From contig JAJGOT010000261.1 of NCBI GenBank assembly GCA_022457155.1, positions 129,501 through 193,500 of the forward strand: 64,000 nt of DNA, given 5' to 3'. The position numbers and the translations under genes were made by a program. A model generated the notes under the pieces. That model saw only the letters and a program-made list of their open reading frames with translations. It was not told the origin of the DNA and did no database searches. Source of the DNA: Cladopsammia gracilis. Its lineage: Eukaryota; Cnidaria; Anthozoa; Scleractinia; Dendrophylliidae. Below, piece by piece: positions 1 to 13,100 of the stretch; within the stretch, counting starts at the first letter, position 1; every line of letters starts with the position of its first letter.

Positions 1-1190
1 GTCAAGCCAATTTTGAGCAAATCGGAAAAACATTTCAAACTTGTGATTGTGCATGCATACAGATTTGTTGACCTGGTTGAAATCCTTTCAGTCATGATCC
101 AGTCATAATTTTGGCATGTGAGTCCCTTTTGAGGCCAAAAATCCAAGATTTCAAGGAAAATTTTCCAACAAAGAACTTAGGACGTTCTTGCCGGGATACC
201 AAATGTTTGTTTAGTGGATGAGATGAATCTATGAAAGTTTGAAAGCATTTCTCGTTTTAGTTTGGAAGATTCGATTTTTTATAGGAAACCATAGTTTTTT
301 GACTGAGTCCTTTATATTGTAGTTTTAGCACTTTTCTAGTACATATTTCAAAAACCGATAGACTCGCGGTTTTTGAAATATGTAGATAGATTTTTTTAAA
401 CTTTTATGGTCGTTTCTTTATTATATGAACAACATTGTCTTGAAGTTTAATCTTGATTGAAACATTGCAACATGGTTAAATAAAATAATAAAGTTCATCT
501 AAAACACTTATATTAAAGGTTAATTGAGCAACTTATGGATGGGCTCACATGCATGCAAAATCACAAGTGCGAAAGGTTTTTTCCGATTTACTCAAAATCG
601 GTTTGACAAAAGTTGCTATTTTTTAAAAAAAGTTTCTAAAGTTTTTTTTTCCATGAAGTTTCTAAAGTTTTTTCTAAAGTTTTCAAAAGTTTCTAGTTTT
701 CTATTGTTTTTTTTTTTATTTTTTTTTTGTTTGCCATAATAATATGCCATAGTTTATCATAATAGTTTTGATTTTTCTAGATGCCATTGCAATCGCTCGG
801 AATTTAGGCTCAAGTGATTTCAATGTTTGTTGTTTATCTCTGCAATTTTAAATGCGATTTTTAATTACAAAATCGTTATACTCTTATAAACTTCGAACTT
901 AGTACAATATTTTGTGTAGTTGTCATACTAATTCAATAAAGGAAAGTTAGTTAAACGGCTGCTCAAAAATGTTTGGTGTGGCTGCATGGAAACTGGAGGG
1001 AAACACCATAGTTAACATTTAACACTGACAGTATTACACTTAAAAAATGGTAAAACAATTTGAGCGGGAAACAGAAATCAGAGAATGTGATTACTTAGAG
1101 TACTGAATGCACAGTATATACTGTTGATAATTTGTAAATTTACTTTTTTCTCTCTCTTTCTCACATTTTATGTTTTTTTCTATTATAAAG
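1..1190. other. Non-coding sequence, probably TALPID3 intron
   Basis: I see no exon here that joins in phase to the first readable TALPID3 exon at 1191. The stretch is T-rich with long homopolymers (around 640-730) and a perfect hairpin at 341-383. A pyrimidine-rich tract at 1143-1180 forms the acceptor for the exon at 1191. The TALPID3 start codon and earliest exons are presumably to the left of the window. A short Phe-rich open frame at 524-739 is low-complexity and is not taken as a gene. Confidence 0.6.
341..383. repeat. Perfect 17-bp-stem hairpin
   Basis: The left arm ACATATTTCAAAAACCG (341-357) and its exact reverse complement (367-383) flank a 9-nt loop. It may be a remnant of a short fold-back element. 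Nothing else suggests a function. Confidence 0.75.
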
Positions 1191-4100
1191 AATGTACTTG
1201 TCAAGGGTTTGTATCAAGGACAACCAAAGAGTGGAGCTCCAGTGTTTGGTTCAGGACAGGAAAATGCTTGTAAGTGTGGAGTGAAATCTCACAAACTGTT
1301 ATCAGATATAATTTATCATATTTGTGGAAAACTTGGATATTAAACAATAATATTATAATTATTTTTATTTAAGTTTGGTGGCAAAGAATACAATAAAGAA
1401 TAAGAGAAAATGGAAATGAAACACAATGTGTGATAATTTTACATAGAAGTTGATGATGCAACCAGACATTTGCTGCTAATTTCAGTTACCCCAAAATTGT
1501 GTAAATTGTCTGCATTCAGTTTTTGAACAGGCAATTGAGTTTAAGCAATATATGATTTCTATTTTTTCCTTTTGTGTGTGTTTGTTTTCAGGTGATGTAA
1601 AAGTAAAACGCTTTGCTTTAAATGATAAAGAAAAGGTTTTAAAAGAGCAGTTCTTGAAAAGGTAATGGTAGAATTCCTGACTAGAAGAAGAGTAGCATTT
1701 TGATGTGCCTGGAAACTTGTATTTTTTTTTTAACCAGGTTGTATGAGAAAGTGTAAAATAAAACAAGGTTTCGCTTGAAATGGATGCACTTTTCTACCCC
1801 AGCCTGCTGTTCAATTTTTATTGTAACTGTATGAGCTGACTCCACTTTAGTTTATTCTTATGAGGACCCCATTGTTTCCAAAGAATAAATACATTTTTCG
1901 AAAATTATAGTACAAACCTTTTATTGTATTTTTGCATCTGTATGCGCACTTGATCAACAGAAAAGACCAGAAAAAGCCAACAAAGAAACTGGTACAGCCG
2001 ACATTAGTCTCACCACAGACTGATGAAAGAAAAGATTTGCATGAAGGAGTGGGAAGAGATAATCCTGTTGCAACAGCTGCTGCTATTGCTGCAGCAGCAG
2101 CTTCAGCAGCAACTGGACCTTTTCTGCAGGTATTTATAAACCAAGTGTTAGGTTATGTACTTGTCACCTGGAAATTTCTGATACAACATAAATGATTGTC
2201 ATTAGATTTCAAACACAACAGGGTTGCACTAATATATTTGAATAAGCTGGCGGGGGAAACCCAAAAACGTAGTATTGATAAATAACTTATTTAACTCTTC
2301 CACAACCAGAGTCAATTATAGAGAGGTAGTGTAGTTCTAACCTTTTAGTCTGTGGATGAAATCCTTTGGTGTCACCATTCAAATGAAACCTCTTCGGCAG
2401 TACTTTTGTATGGTATCATTAATTTTGTTTTGCTATATTTTGCAAAATGAAATTTGGGATTTTTCTTAAATATTTTTTTTTTGTTTGGCACTTTTGAGAC
2501 TTAAAGGGTTAATATTTTGATTGTCATTTTGCTAGCTTCAGCATTCCTTAGAGGCTCAGATTGCTGCTCTTGTTGCCAACTTACAAACTCTTCATCAGAA
2601 TCACAGCAGACAACAGGAACTACAAGACAAGGACAAGGAGAGTGAACTGCAGCAGCAGCTGGAAGAGCGGCTAAAGAGACTGGAAGAACTGCAGGAAAAG
2701 ATGCTGCAAACACAGGTAAATGACACCTTTTTAAAGAGTTGGAAAACTTTATTTTGACTGCACTCACAATTTGGGCAAGTGACTTCCAGAACTGCATCAA
2801 AAAATTTACCATTTTTACTCCCCCCACTCATCTTGGGTGAGTGTTTTTAATTTGTGTGACCAGTAAATAAACAATAATTAATAAATCAATGTTATATTTT
2901 ACTAAGTCTTTTACTGTGTTTTTTCCTAGTCCATTCAATCTGCTACAGTCTCTAATCCATCTGGTATGCAACATCCATCAACAGCAAACAGTGTGTCTGC
3001 TGTTATGCAGTTGCCAACAGGTCACATGACAACTGCTACTTACACTCCTGAGCCAGACCAAGCTCACACTCAGTATACTGTAGCTGAACAGCATCAGCCT
3101 CACTATATCCCTGAAAAGTCACACTCTTATTCAGGAAGCAAACCAGCCTTTGGTAAGTTTTCAGTTTGTATTATGTTATTGATTTTATCGTTGATATGTG
3201 TACAACTTGATGTTCAGGCTCATGATTATCATATTGTAGTCTAAAACTAAATAACTAAAATAAACTTAACCCTTTCACTTCCAATAAATTATGGAGACAT
3301 GTAAATGCAGTTCTAACTTTTGAGAGTGTGGATGAAATCCTATGGTGTGACCAATAAAATAAAACCTCTTTGGCAATACTTTTGAATTATTTGGTACCAT
3401 TTGTTTTTCAATATTTAAAAAAAATTGAGGATTTTTCTTGAATTTTGAAGTTTGGCACTCTTGGGAGTTAAAGGGTTAAAAAAATTCTAATCTTTCAAAT
3501 GAGCAGGTGTAACAAAATGATTAAGACATACCTAATGGCATGAAAATGATTGAATTGGTAATAATTAATAAAGCTGATGGACAGAATTCCATTGATCTCA
3601 TACCTTCATGTAACTAACCCATACCAAAGAGTTAACAATGTTCTTGGTGTTCTTGTCTTCTCTGTATGCATATGAATGATTGGAGATAGCTTTGGCTTAG
3701 TATTAATTTCCTTTTTTTTACCTCACTACAGTAAAGCAAAAAATTGTTAGAAACACCAGAACCCAGACTTCCCCCCAAGAATCTGTTTCATCAGAAGACT
3801 CTCCACTTCAGACTCCTCTCCCTCGCAAACGGCCACCCATCCCAATCTCCCGTTATGACTTACCAAGGACTCGTGGCCACAGACCTCATTCTGATATTAA
3901 CAGGAGAAGAGAAAAAAAAGCACGTGTACATTTTGAGCCTGATGTTTCTACTGTATTACCTTCTTATATGAGGGAAATGACAGATAAAGGTAATATTCTT
4001 CAAATTGAATATTCTTCAAAACTCTCTAAAAGTACATATAAAATGGGTGCATCAATAATTTTTGTGTTGGGTCACAATTTTGTAATTATTACAATAATTA

Positions 4101-7100
4101 TTACAATATTGTGACCCAACACTCTTAACACTGCCGAGGTTAATGTTTAGTTTCACTCCCAGAGGCCACATTCCTTTTTTTGTGCACATTCCTTATGGAC
4201 ACTGCAAATGTAACATTTGTAACTTTAAACACAAAGGCTCTGGGCTCTAGATAGCATCAACTGGGTTGCTAACAGCTAAACAGACTCACAAATCAAGTTA
4301 CACAAGGTCCCAACTTGGTTACATTCAAATTTACCCAGGTATCATAACCTAAATCCCAATTGAAAGTAAAAGAAACATGTAACCTTACTTTGGCCTGACT
4401 GTCAATAGGGTCTGGGGGCTGGGGGCTGGGGATTTTACCCAGATATTATGTGTTGATACCTGGCTACTTTAATAGAAAAAAAAAGAAACACTAGTTTGTC
4501 AGAAGTTTGTTCATGAAAACAGTAGAAACATCATGAAATATCTTTTATAAGCATTTGACACAATTTTAGTACAGAATGCATTTTTGCTACCTGAAGGTAG
4601 TTACTGCTAATTGAACTGGAAGAAAATTAGCATTTTTCTTTTTACAGTATGAGCAAACTTGTAATTTATTTTTGTGGCATTTCCTTTAGTACTCAAAACT
4701 TTCCACCTGATCGATGTTGTAAAAAAACGTTCTTCACCATAGTTTTTGGAAAATGTTATTTTGACACAAAACCTGCGCTGATGAAGCCATTATTTCTCCA
4801 GGGCGAGGTCTAGTGAGAGAACTTGTGTCCCATAATGGCTTTGTGACCAGTGGTGATCAGACAAGACTAGAAACAAAGAAATCATCTGACAGGTACATAA
4901 ATTACTTCTGATCAGTAAAATTAGTCTTTTATGTCCTTTAGTTGCAGGAGATATTTGACACATCTTCAAGAAAACTTGGGTCTTTTTTATGAGTCAAGAC
5001 ATGTTATAATGCAAGGCATAACATACATGCATGCAGCAAATTGCACTGCTTATATTTAATCTGCCCTAAGAGTGCCACAAGTAATAATAATTACATTGTT
5101 GTCAAGAGCTCTTGATAACAATAATATAACTTCTTTTAGGAAGAATTGGGCCACTTTTACATACTGCCCCTCCCTCCCCCCTCATGTAGATACTGAGAAC
5201 CGAAGCAAGGGCACCCAGTCAGACATGTTACTCTTAAATATTTGATGGGCGATCAGTATCCATATGTTATGTTCCGTTACATGTTATGTTAATTCGAGGT
5301 TAAATAAAGTTATGTATGTATGTATAGAGAGAAATACTTTTCTGAAACTGTATTCTGTATAAATTGCAGTTTAATTTACTATAAACCCCTCGGCTCTTAA
5401 CAATGGCCAAGTACAAAATTGAAAAAATTTGCAAATTATGTTTTGTTATATAGAAAACCGAAAACTTACGGCTCCATAAAAAAATACGCTGAAAAGCTTT
5501 TTATATGAATGGTTACTTCATTTATCTCTTCTGCCTATGAATGATCAAACTTTAGAATTTCCTTCACATAATCATGCAAAGTTTCTACACTACAAAAAAA
5601 AAAAACAGTAAGTATTCGCTCGTCAAAATCTCGTTACATGACACAGTGTATTTTAAATTCCTGTTCAACTCCAAATCACGCGCCCAAAACTTTCCGTGAC
5701 ATCAGACGTGAATCACGTGATTAACAGCCACCCCTGCTCGCTTTTTCGTGGTCGAGACACATTGTTCTTTGTGGTTCTTTTCTCAGTAGCAGTCCTCCTG
5801 GCCGCAAGAGTCTTTTCTCTCGTATCACTCGCCCCTTTTCTCTCGTATTACACGCCTCTTTGCTGCGAGAAAAACTCTGCCCCTACAAATCCGTACGATC
5901 TTGTATAATAAAGCCGAGCGGGCCGGATTGTGCGGAACTTATTAAATAGTTTGCGCGAACCGCACCCCTTTTCTATGCATTCAAATCGAAGGAAGCCGTG
6001 AAATTGCGAAGTTGTGATAAGAAATACAAAAGGAACAAAGATGGTTAAGATTACGGAAGGTGAATTGCAATTCTTAAAATTTGGAAACCGCCTCAAAAAT
6101 TCCCTTTCCTTCCTGTTTCTGCGCCTACTTTTACGCCAAAAGATAATGCATCAGTCAATTCCAGCAGTGCCCATCCCCCCGGGCTAATCCCCGGGCATTA
6201 GCATTTATTTTTAAAAGATTGGCAAATTCCCCAGGGTGGGGACACTTAAGGTGTTCAAATGCCCCGGGGTGGGGGCGAAAAAAGAGGGTAAATGCCCCAC
6301 CCCCGGGATCGTCCCCTGCCAAAAGTACCACTTTTCAGGTTTTTTTTTTTAGTTCTGCCTTTTCACTGTCTATTATTTTATTAAAGAAATAAAAAACGCG
6401 CCGAGAGCATTATTGAGTTATATAAGCACGCGGGAATTTTTAAGAACACGAGAGAAGTGCAGAGAAGCACGAGCCAAAGGCCAGTGCTTCTCGCAATATA
6501 AAATTAAGGAAACATACCTTTAAAAACATCCACAAGCTTTTCAAGGCCATGACGGACGAACCAATCTGAAAGAAAACCCGTGTCTTTGCCGAGAAATTCT
6601 TCCATGTTTACGAAGTTCCGCGGAAACCACGTGCGAGTCAAATGCCCACCACCGGGCCGCGAAAACATTGCTAATGCCTCACCCCAGGGACTGCCAACAT
6701 GAGCAAATGCCCCGGGCGGGGTTGCCAGGGGGATGGACTGCCCATGGACTGATGCATAATCGTTGTCATCTCAGTCGTATTTACAGTGGAACCTTCAAAT
6801 CCTTTTATTGATGACACCTCCCTACCAAAACTTCTGTTCATTGTAGACAGGTTCGACTGTTTGTTGCCAGCCAAACTTTGTTCTTTTGTTCGTGTTTGTC
6901 GGCAGGTATACAGTCGATCACTTCAAAAGTCACTGTTTAATGAGCTTTTGGTTGTTCTAACTTACTTGCTCTTGCACAGACATAGCATAGAATAAATACA
7001 TGTAAGACGAATCAAAGTTCAATTAAATCTAATTTAATTAATAAGAATGTTCTTTCATTTGTAAAAGGCCTGTTTCGAAAGGGTAGTCTCATAAAAAGAT

Positions 7101-10100
7101 TTCAAAAGTTTTAGAGTGTCTGAAATTTTCAGGGAGCGAGTCCTATAATTCTGGTGCGGTGTTTGTCCATAAGTGTGTTTACTCTCAGCAGTTTACAGTA
7201 GAGCTGCTTGGCAAATGACACACTAAACACACTGACACACTTTCCACAAAGTCTTTCTTAAACTAGCCTGCGTGGCAGGCGTTCGAAGGGAAAGGGGAAG
7301 GGACGAATTCAGGCGCGCGAGAACGCGAAGGGCTTGCACGCCTGAATTCGCCCCTTCCCCTTCCCAGTGCCACGCAGGCTATTCTCAAACCGCTGTGTCT
7401 GAAAGCTAGCCAAATATTTTGCGGGGGAAGTTAATTTGTTTCCTGTTCACGTGTTTTCTGTAAAAGTATAATAGGAAATCACGACTCAAGTGTGTTCCGG
7501 AAACTACTTTGGTTGTTTGATTTTCCTGTTATCTTCTTTGATTTTCTCTGATCAAAGTAACTCATGCACCCTTGAGTAAAATCATTTGTTGAACAAAAGC
7601 ACCAGTCATTTGTTAATTGCTTTCTGGTCATTACTAGCGGCGTATTTTGCGCAGTTCTAGAGGTTTCTTGTGGACGTGGTCGCCATTTTTACGATTCAGT
7701 CAGTTTTGAAAGGTAGATAAACATAAAGGAATAATTGAAGTCTCGTTTAAAAGTAGGCCGTGGTCAAATCACATTAGGGTCAGGTTTGCATCCGGCTTGA
7801 AGTCACATTGTCTAAACTAATATCTGTTTTTCCTACGAGTGCTATTTATCCTTATCACAAGGTATCCCAAGGATATTAGCAATCTCGTGTCCTGATTGGT
7901 TGCTCACTATATTAGGCTGATCGATCACGGCCGGTCGGCTTTGCCAGTTTCTACGTTGTTCATTCGTCCCGCGTGTCATTTTTAAACGAAGTAAAAGAGA
8001 ACATATTAGCAGTCCCAGTCCGCCGCGGCCACCGGACACACCCCTCTGCTACATCACGTGAATGATTTCATAGCCTACTCTCATCCCAGCATGTTCTCAT
8101 GCTGGACTGAAATAGATATTTCTTTAGTCAATTTCTAGTATGTCAATTGCAAGGTGAAGGTCAAAGTTAAATAAGATTTATGCTATCTCATGTCATGTGC
8201 ACTGTATGGGCGTGGCCAAGTGTACGTGTATGTGTGGGATTGGATTTTCTCTTAGTAATCAATTAACATTTTCAGCTAAAATTTCACTTTTCAGCTATCA
8301 GTTTCAGAAACCCTGTCTCGATTGTGAGCTTCTCAGTATTCAAGACTGAAAAAAAAAACACCACCACAAGAGAGTACTGCTCAGTAACGTTCATTTGATT
8401 GGTTACACTTTAAGATTTCAACTACAGACTCAAACGTTAGAACCACCTTGTACAGCATAATAAACAGCACCACAAGAAAGTACTGCTCAGTAACTTTCAT
8501 TTGAATGGTTGCACCTTAGGATTTCACCCACAGACTTAAAAGTTACAACCACCTTGTACGGCATAATAAACAACACCACCGGAAAGTGCTCAGTAACTAA
8601 GCTTTCATTTGACTTAAAACAGGATTTTATCCGTTACAACTCAAAGTTTGCCTTTCTTTTAGCTGTTTAGTTTAAGCCCTATCAGACTTCTGGTTTTAGG
8701 GCTAGGGTTAGAGTTTTGTTGAAGCACTGTTACGTATGTAGGAAGAAATCACAGGGGCCCGCATAAACTTTTTGACCGTTCGTATGTTTAAATTTAGAGG
8801 AAATATATGGCGGTATATCGAAAAGGTTCAAGTTATCGTAATACACTGCGATGAATATTTATAAATGATCAAAATAAACGTATTTTTACCAGAAATGCTG
8901 TATGTTTTCGTTCTTGTAGGATTTGAAGGGTTTTGCCGCCGTTTACCTACTCTGCTCTACTGTACGCTCAGGTAAATGCCCAACGCAAAACCCTTCAAAT
9001 CGCTAATATTCGTCGTTTTCAGCTACAGGAACGGCAATACAGCAATTCAAGTAAAAATATGCCCTTTTGTAGCCTGCGAATACAGCCGCCTCTCATAGCT
9101 CCCGAGGCGGCTGTATTCGCAGGCTTGTCCTTTAATGTGTCCCAAAGGAAATACGGAAAAGAGTGGCGGGGATGGGGGCTTATATCCAGGGACTTAAGTG
9201 GCGGGGGCCTGGCGGGGCCTAACCTCTTGCATATTTCCTGTACGGTGGAACGTTTAAAGTTTGGACTCGCATTGATTTGTCATGAAATACGATATACATT
9301 TGTAATTCACTACTTCCGTTAAAACACACCATGCATGAGAACAGCCCATTTCTGCACGACATATGATCTGAAACTTGACCTTTCTTTCAGTACTTGATCA
9401 AAAACATCTGTATGTTACGCAATAGATCGTTCACGGTATTTGCAGTTTCGTATTTATTGTCCGTATGCATGCCTGAGTGTATGCCAAAAAAGCATTACCG
9501 TAGTTACGAGTTTAATAGGCCAACTGCCAAATAAATACATTGCGTGTACGGCTTGTTGACATGTATTCCCCACTTGGCTCGGTTTTCACATGATGTTTGG
9601 TTACGACCATGTACAGAAAGTAGGTTTCTTCGAGACCCTTGAAAAACCCCATTTGGTGAAAGGATTCTTCGGTGTTAAAAATTTTATAACGTTTCAAGTA
9701 CTGTTACATGTTTTCATAGTCTGACTTGTTCAAAGTTCATGAGGAGAGTCATTCGTCATTTGATCATTTGTAATATTATAGCCCATTGACAGAATGAAGT
9801 AACAGCTCATGTTTTTTTTTTTTACAAAAGCCCCGCAAGGTCTACAACTGTCAATTTCTTTCTACTTTCAAAACATTTCTTTAATTTCTTTATGAAAAAC
9901 GATCCGGAAATTCCAAAATTCAACTTAGAATTCTGTTTGTACAAATCTTTGAATTTTCGCCATACTTATTGTCCGAAATGCCCACGAGGCAAAATTGTTG
10001 TTTACTGTATTCTGACAACGCATGCGCAGTAGTTTGCTCTCAGTTATGGTCGTTCTAGTTCATACTTGCGTAAAGGTTTAAATCCCGGAGGGGTTTGTTC

Positions 10101-13100
10101 ATCAAATGCTGAATCTGTAAAGTTTTCAACTGTATTTTGTTGTTGGTGGTGCTGTGTCTACGCAACCAGTTCAATGTTCATAAGGATTTCTTTTTAGAGG
10201 GACATGTTAATACTGGGGAATGGGAACTAAAACCCATGTCATTGGTGTAAGAAGCCTTGTCCTGCTATCTTGAATACATTTTGTCTCCCTCAATTAAGCG
10301 GAACGGAAACTGCTCTATCGAAATTCTGTCTTGAATTCTACGCTATTATAAACCACTCAGACATCTATATTTGGTATAATTTTCTCATGAAAGTGACAGA
10401 CAATGCCAAGTTATTGGATATATTGATCAGGGCTTATTCCTGTCTCTTTTCTTGATGTCATCACAAAATATGACACATTTCGAATCAATCCCCCCCTCCC
10501 TCACCCCCTATGTTGTGTGAATGTGTTCCTGTATGTGTGGTGCCATTTCAAAGTAATGTTTATAGACTTTATAAGCGGCCCGCAGTGGTTTTGTATTCAA
10601 GGACGTATTGTACCAGAGGAGCAAAATTATGTTCAAAATGTTCAAAATTATTCCGCTTCGTGCGTGACAGGTTTTGTTGTGGCTACGTGATAAAGTTGTC
10701 TTTATCATGGAATATTAGTTCCCGTGTTGAAGTACACGTACAGTGTCAGGTGCGTTCGTGCGAAATAGAAAATGCTAGGCAAAATGATAAAAACAATGTT
10801 TCTTTACATACATCGATAGTACGTATTAAAAAAAGTTCGTTTGATAAAGAAGTAAATCACAGACGTTATTTTTCGGATATAAAGTGACTGCTATATTATA
10901 AAAGAAATGTCAATCAATCAGTCTATTTTTAAGGCAACCGTCATTAAATTTTTTTATTTGCATCAATATAATAGCGCACGGTGTTCCATGACGTGGCGCG
11001 TCTCAGCTTTCTCTAATCTACGCATGCCCGATTTCCTATACATATTATTATAACTCATAACAATACCTTGACCTCTCGCGCGCTTATTCATGAATAAGAC
11101 ACCCCACCGTTTTAGAAACATGCTTTATTTGCTGGGAAAATTCATACAGGAAAAAACCACCTGGTTGTTTACAAATGACGGAAGGCGGCATGACACGAAA
11201 CTCATTTGTGCTCTTGTTTAGTTTCATCCTGTCAAGAATTTGATCCAAATTTCCTTGTTTAAATTTCCGTAGAAAAAATAACATAAATAAACACGGCTGA
11301 GATAATTCAAATTTTTGACCTGTAACAATGAGGAACAATAAATATGTCGTGGGATAAAATGGCAGCAAATTTATTTTTTCGGTTGTCGGGTTTCCATCCT
11401 GTCAAGAACTTGATCCGAAATTGCATGTTTAAATTTCCAAAATAATATGTAAACACGCCAGAGATGAGTCATATTTTTGACCTGTAACAATATTGAGCAA
11501 TGTCTGCTTTGGGATCAAATGACGCCATCACGACAAAGCGCTATTCAGCACAAACGGGATTTGTTTCAAATGCAATTTATTGTATCCGGTGCCAGCCGGC
11601 GCGCTGAACCATTTCTCATATTCTCTTCTCCGGAAAGAAGGCTTATGTAAACACACCCAAATCTTCTATTGTTTGTGATCAATGACATCAATGCAAACCA
11701 TAACTTTCTGCCTGGGGTTGGTTACCAGGGAAACACATGACGTCATTGAGTGCATTCTATACATTATTTACATACGTAAGTTCTTTTGTTTCGGGTATGA
11801 ACACGATGTACATAAAACTTTCCTTGTTTCGTTCCGGCGTTGTTTTGATGATTTGTGTGTATGATTTTCCCTTTTAACGCTCATTTTCCGTGTTTTATTT
11901 TCATAATTTAATTTTTTTTATGCACAAATTTCTCGTGTTGCTTAGCCCATCCTATATGTTGGTGATATTTTATCCTGTAAGGTCGTAAGGAAGTTATCTG
12001 TAGACCACGTGATCCAGGAAATTGAATATTCATTTTGTCGGGATGCTCCAAACAAAACAACAATTGTCGACAAAAAAAAACATTTTTTGCCTTTCTTAGA
12101 TCAGTTCCAGTTGCGTTTCATAGCGGTAAATAATCCATATAATTTCTGGTGGTCTGATCTCGTAATTTATCGACTTCGAGACGCCCCGCCTTGTGTTTGT
12201 GCACTTCACGATTTAACGACTCGTGTGACGTCACAGGAAGTGTTGTGTGAGTTCACTGATTGTTTTGACGCATTGGCTCGGAGCGAGCGCGGTTCGGTCA
12301 CCGATATGATAATTCACAAGAGCCTAAATTTAGATTTTTAGAGGGCTCAAACGGTGATCGAGTTTCGCGTCACATATTTATTTCATGGCAATTGTTTTAA
12401 CTCGTTCTTCAAGGATTAAAAGTTCTGGTTCGTTCTGTTGGCGTATTGTTCACACGCTTGTTCGATTTCCAACCGATCAAGAAATTTGGCGAGTTTTGTG
12501 ATCACACGTGCCTCAGATAACGTAATTGCCACATCGATAGCCAGAGGAGAACAGAATTTTTGTTGAGTGCTCGCTATGAAAAAGGAACTGGAAGAACTTA
12601 GGCTGGAGTATTCATAATCGTAGCGCAGACGACTGTAGTTTCGTTGTACTCCAAGTAATACTGCAATCGTTCTGCGAAGAAAAACTGCAATTTCGATTCC
12701 GGTGAACTCAGCCGAGCATTGATCAAATATGTCCGCGGCTCCTCGCTTTCATCGTCAGCATTGCTACTTATGCGATCTTCCTCATTCTCCTTGGGCAATT
12801 TTACACGATTTTACGGAACCTGTTTGCCGAGGCTGCTGCAACTACGAAGGGGCTGACCGAATTGAAGATGTTATACATTATTCCAGGATTTTGAGGCGAA
12901 CATGGGAAAATAACGAAGCTAACAGGGGTCGCGGCGTAAAAACAGAGCGGCTGAATTCGGCGGGTTCGTCCATGTCTTCCACTCCTAGTCCGCCACCCGC
13001 CAACGGTACTAACTATACGCCACAATTTTCAGAGCAAAGAAAAACTACTGGAAAACTTCACAACACTCACAGAATTGGCGAAGAAAGTGTAGAAAATTCA

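Larger units (their letters stand above)
1191..4892 (+). other. TALPID3: TALPID3 exon block 1 (7 exons)
   Basis: Exons read as 1191-1269, 1592-1661, 1961-2129, 2536-2715, 2930-3152, 3732-3989 and 4802-4892. Each is bounded by AG and GT, and the phases run 1, 2, 0, 0, 1, 1, 2 at the exon ends without a stop. The 2536-2715 exon encodes about 60 residues with heptad-like Leu/Gln/Glu spacing (ELQQQLEERLKRLEELQEKM), matching the coiled coil that targets TALPID3 to centrioles in vertebrates. The first two exons are short and are the least certain. The last exon of the block ends in phase 2 and joins exactly to the exon at 17114. Confidence 0.8.
4893..12200. other. Proximal part of the 12.2-kb TALPID3 intron
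   Basis: No exon that matches a recognised family is visible. The region holds a LINE-like 3' tail near 5275-5325 (GGTTAAATAAAG followed by a TATG-type repeat), MITEs at 6143-6760, 7264-7382 and 9070-9126, a tandem array at 8345-8605, and a direct duplication at 11220-11530. The last few hundred bases lead into the IRF2BP-family promoter. Open frames such as 8933-9322 and 10510-10887 cross repeats or lack recognisable domains. Confidence 0.6.

Noticed and set aside
8933..9322. 129-codon frame
   Set aside because: It runs through the hairpin MITE at 9070-9126 and has no domain signal.
10510..10887. 125-codon Cys-containing frame in the big TALPID3 intron
   Set aside because: No signal peptide, domain pattern or partner exon. 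Cys spacing is irregular, and composition fits chance in low-stop sequence.
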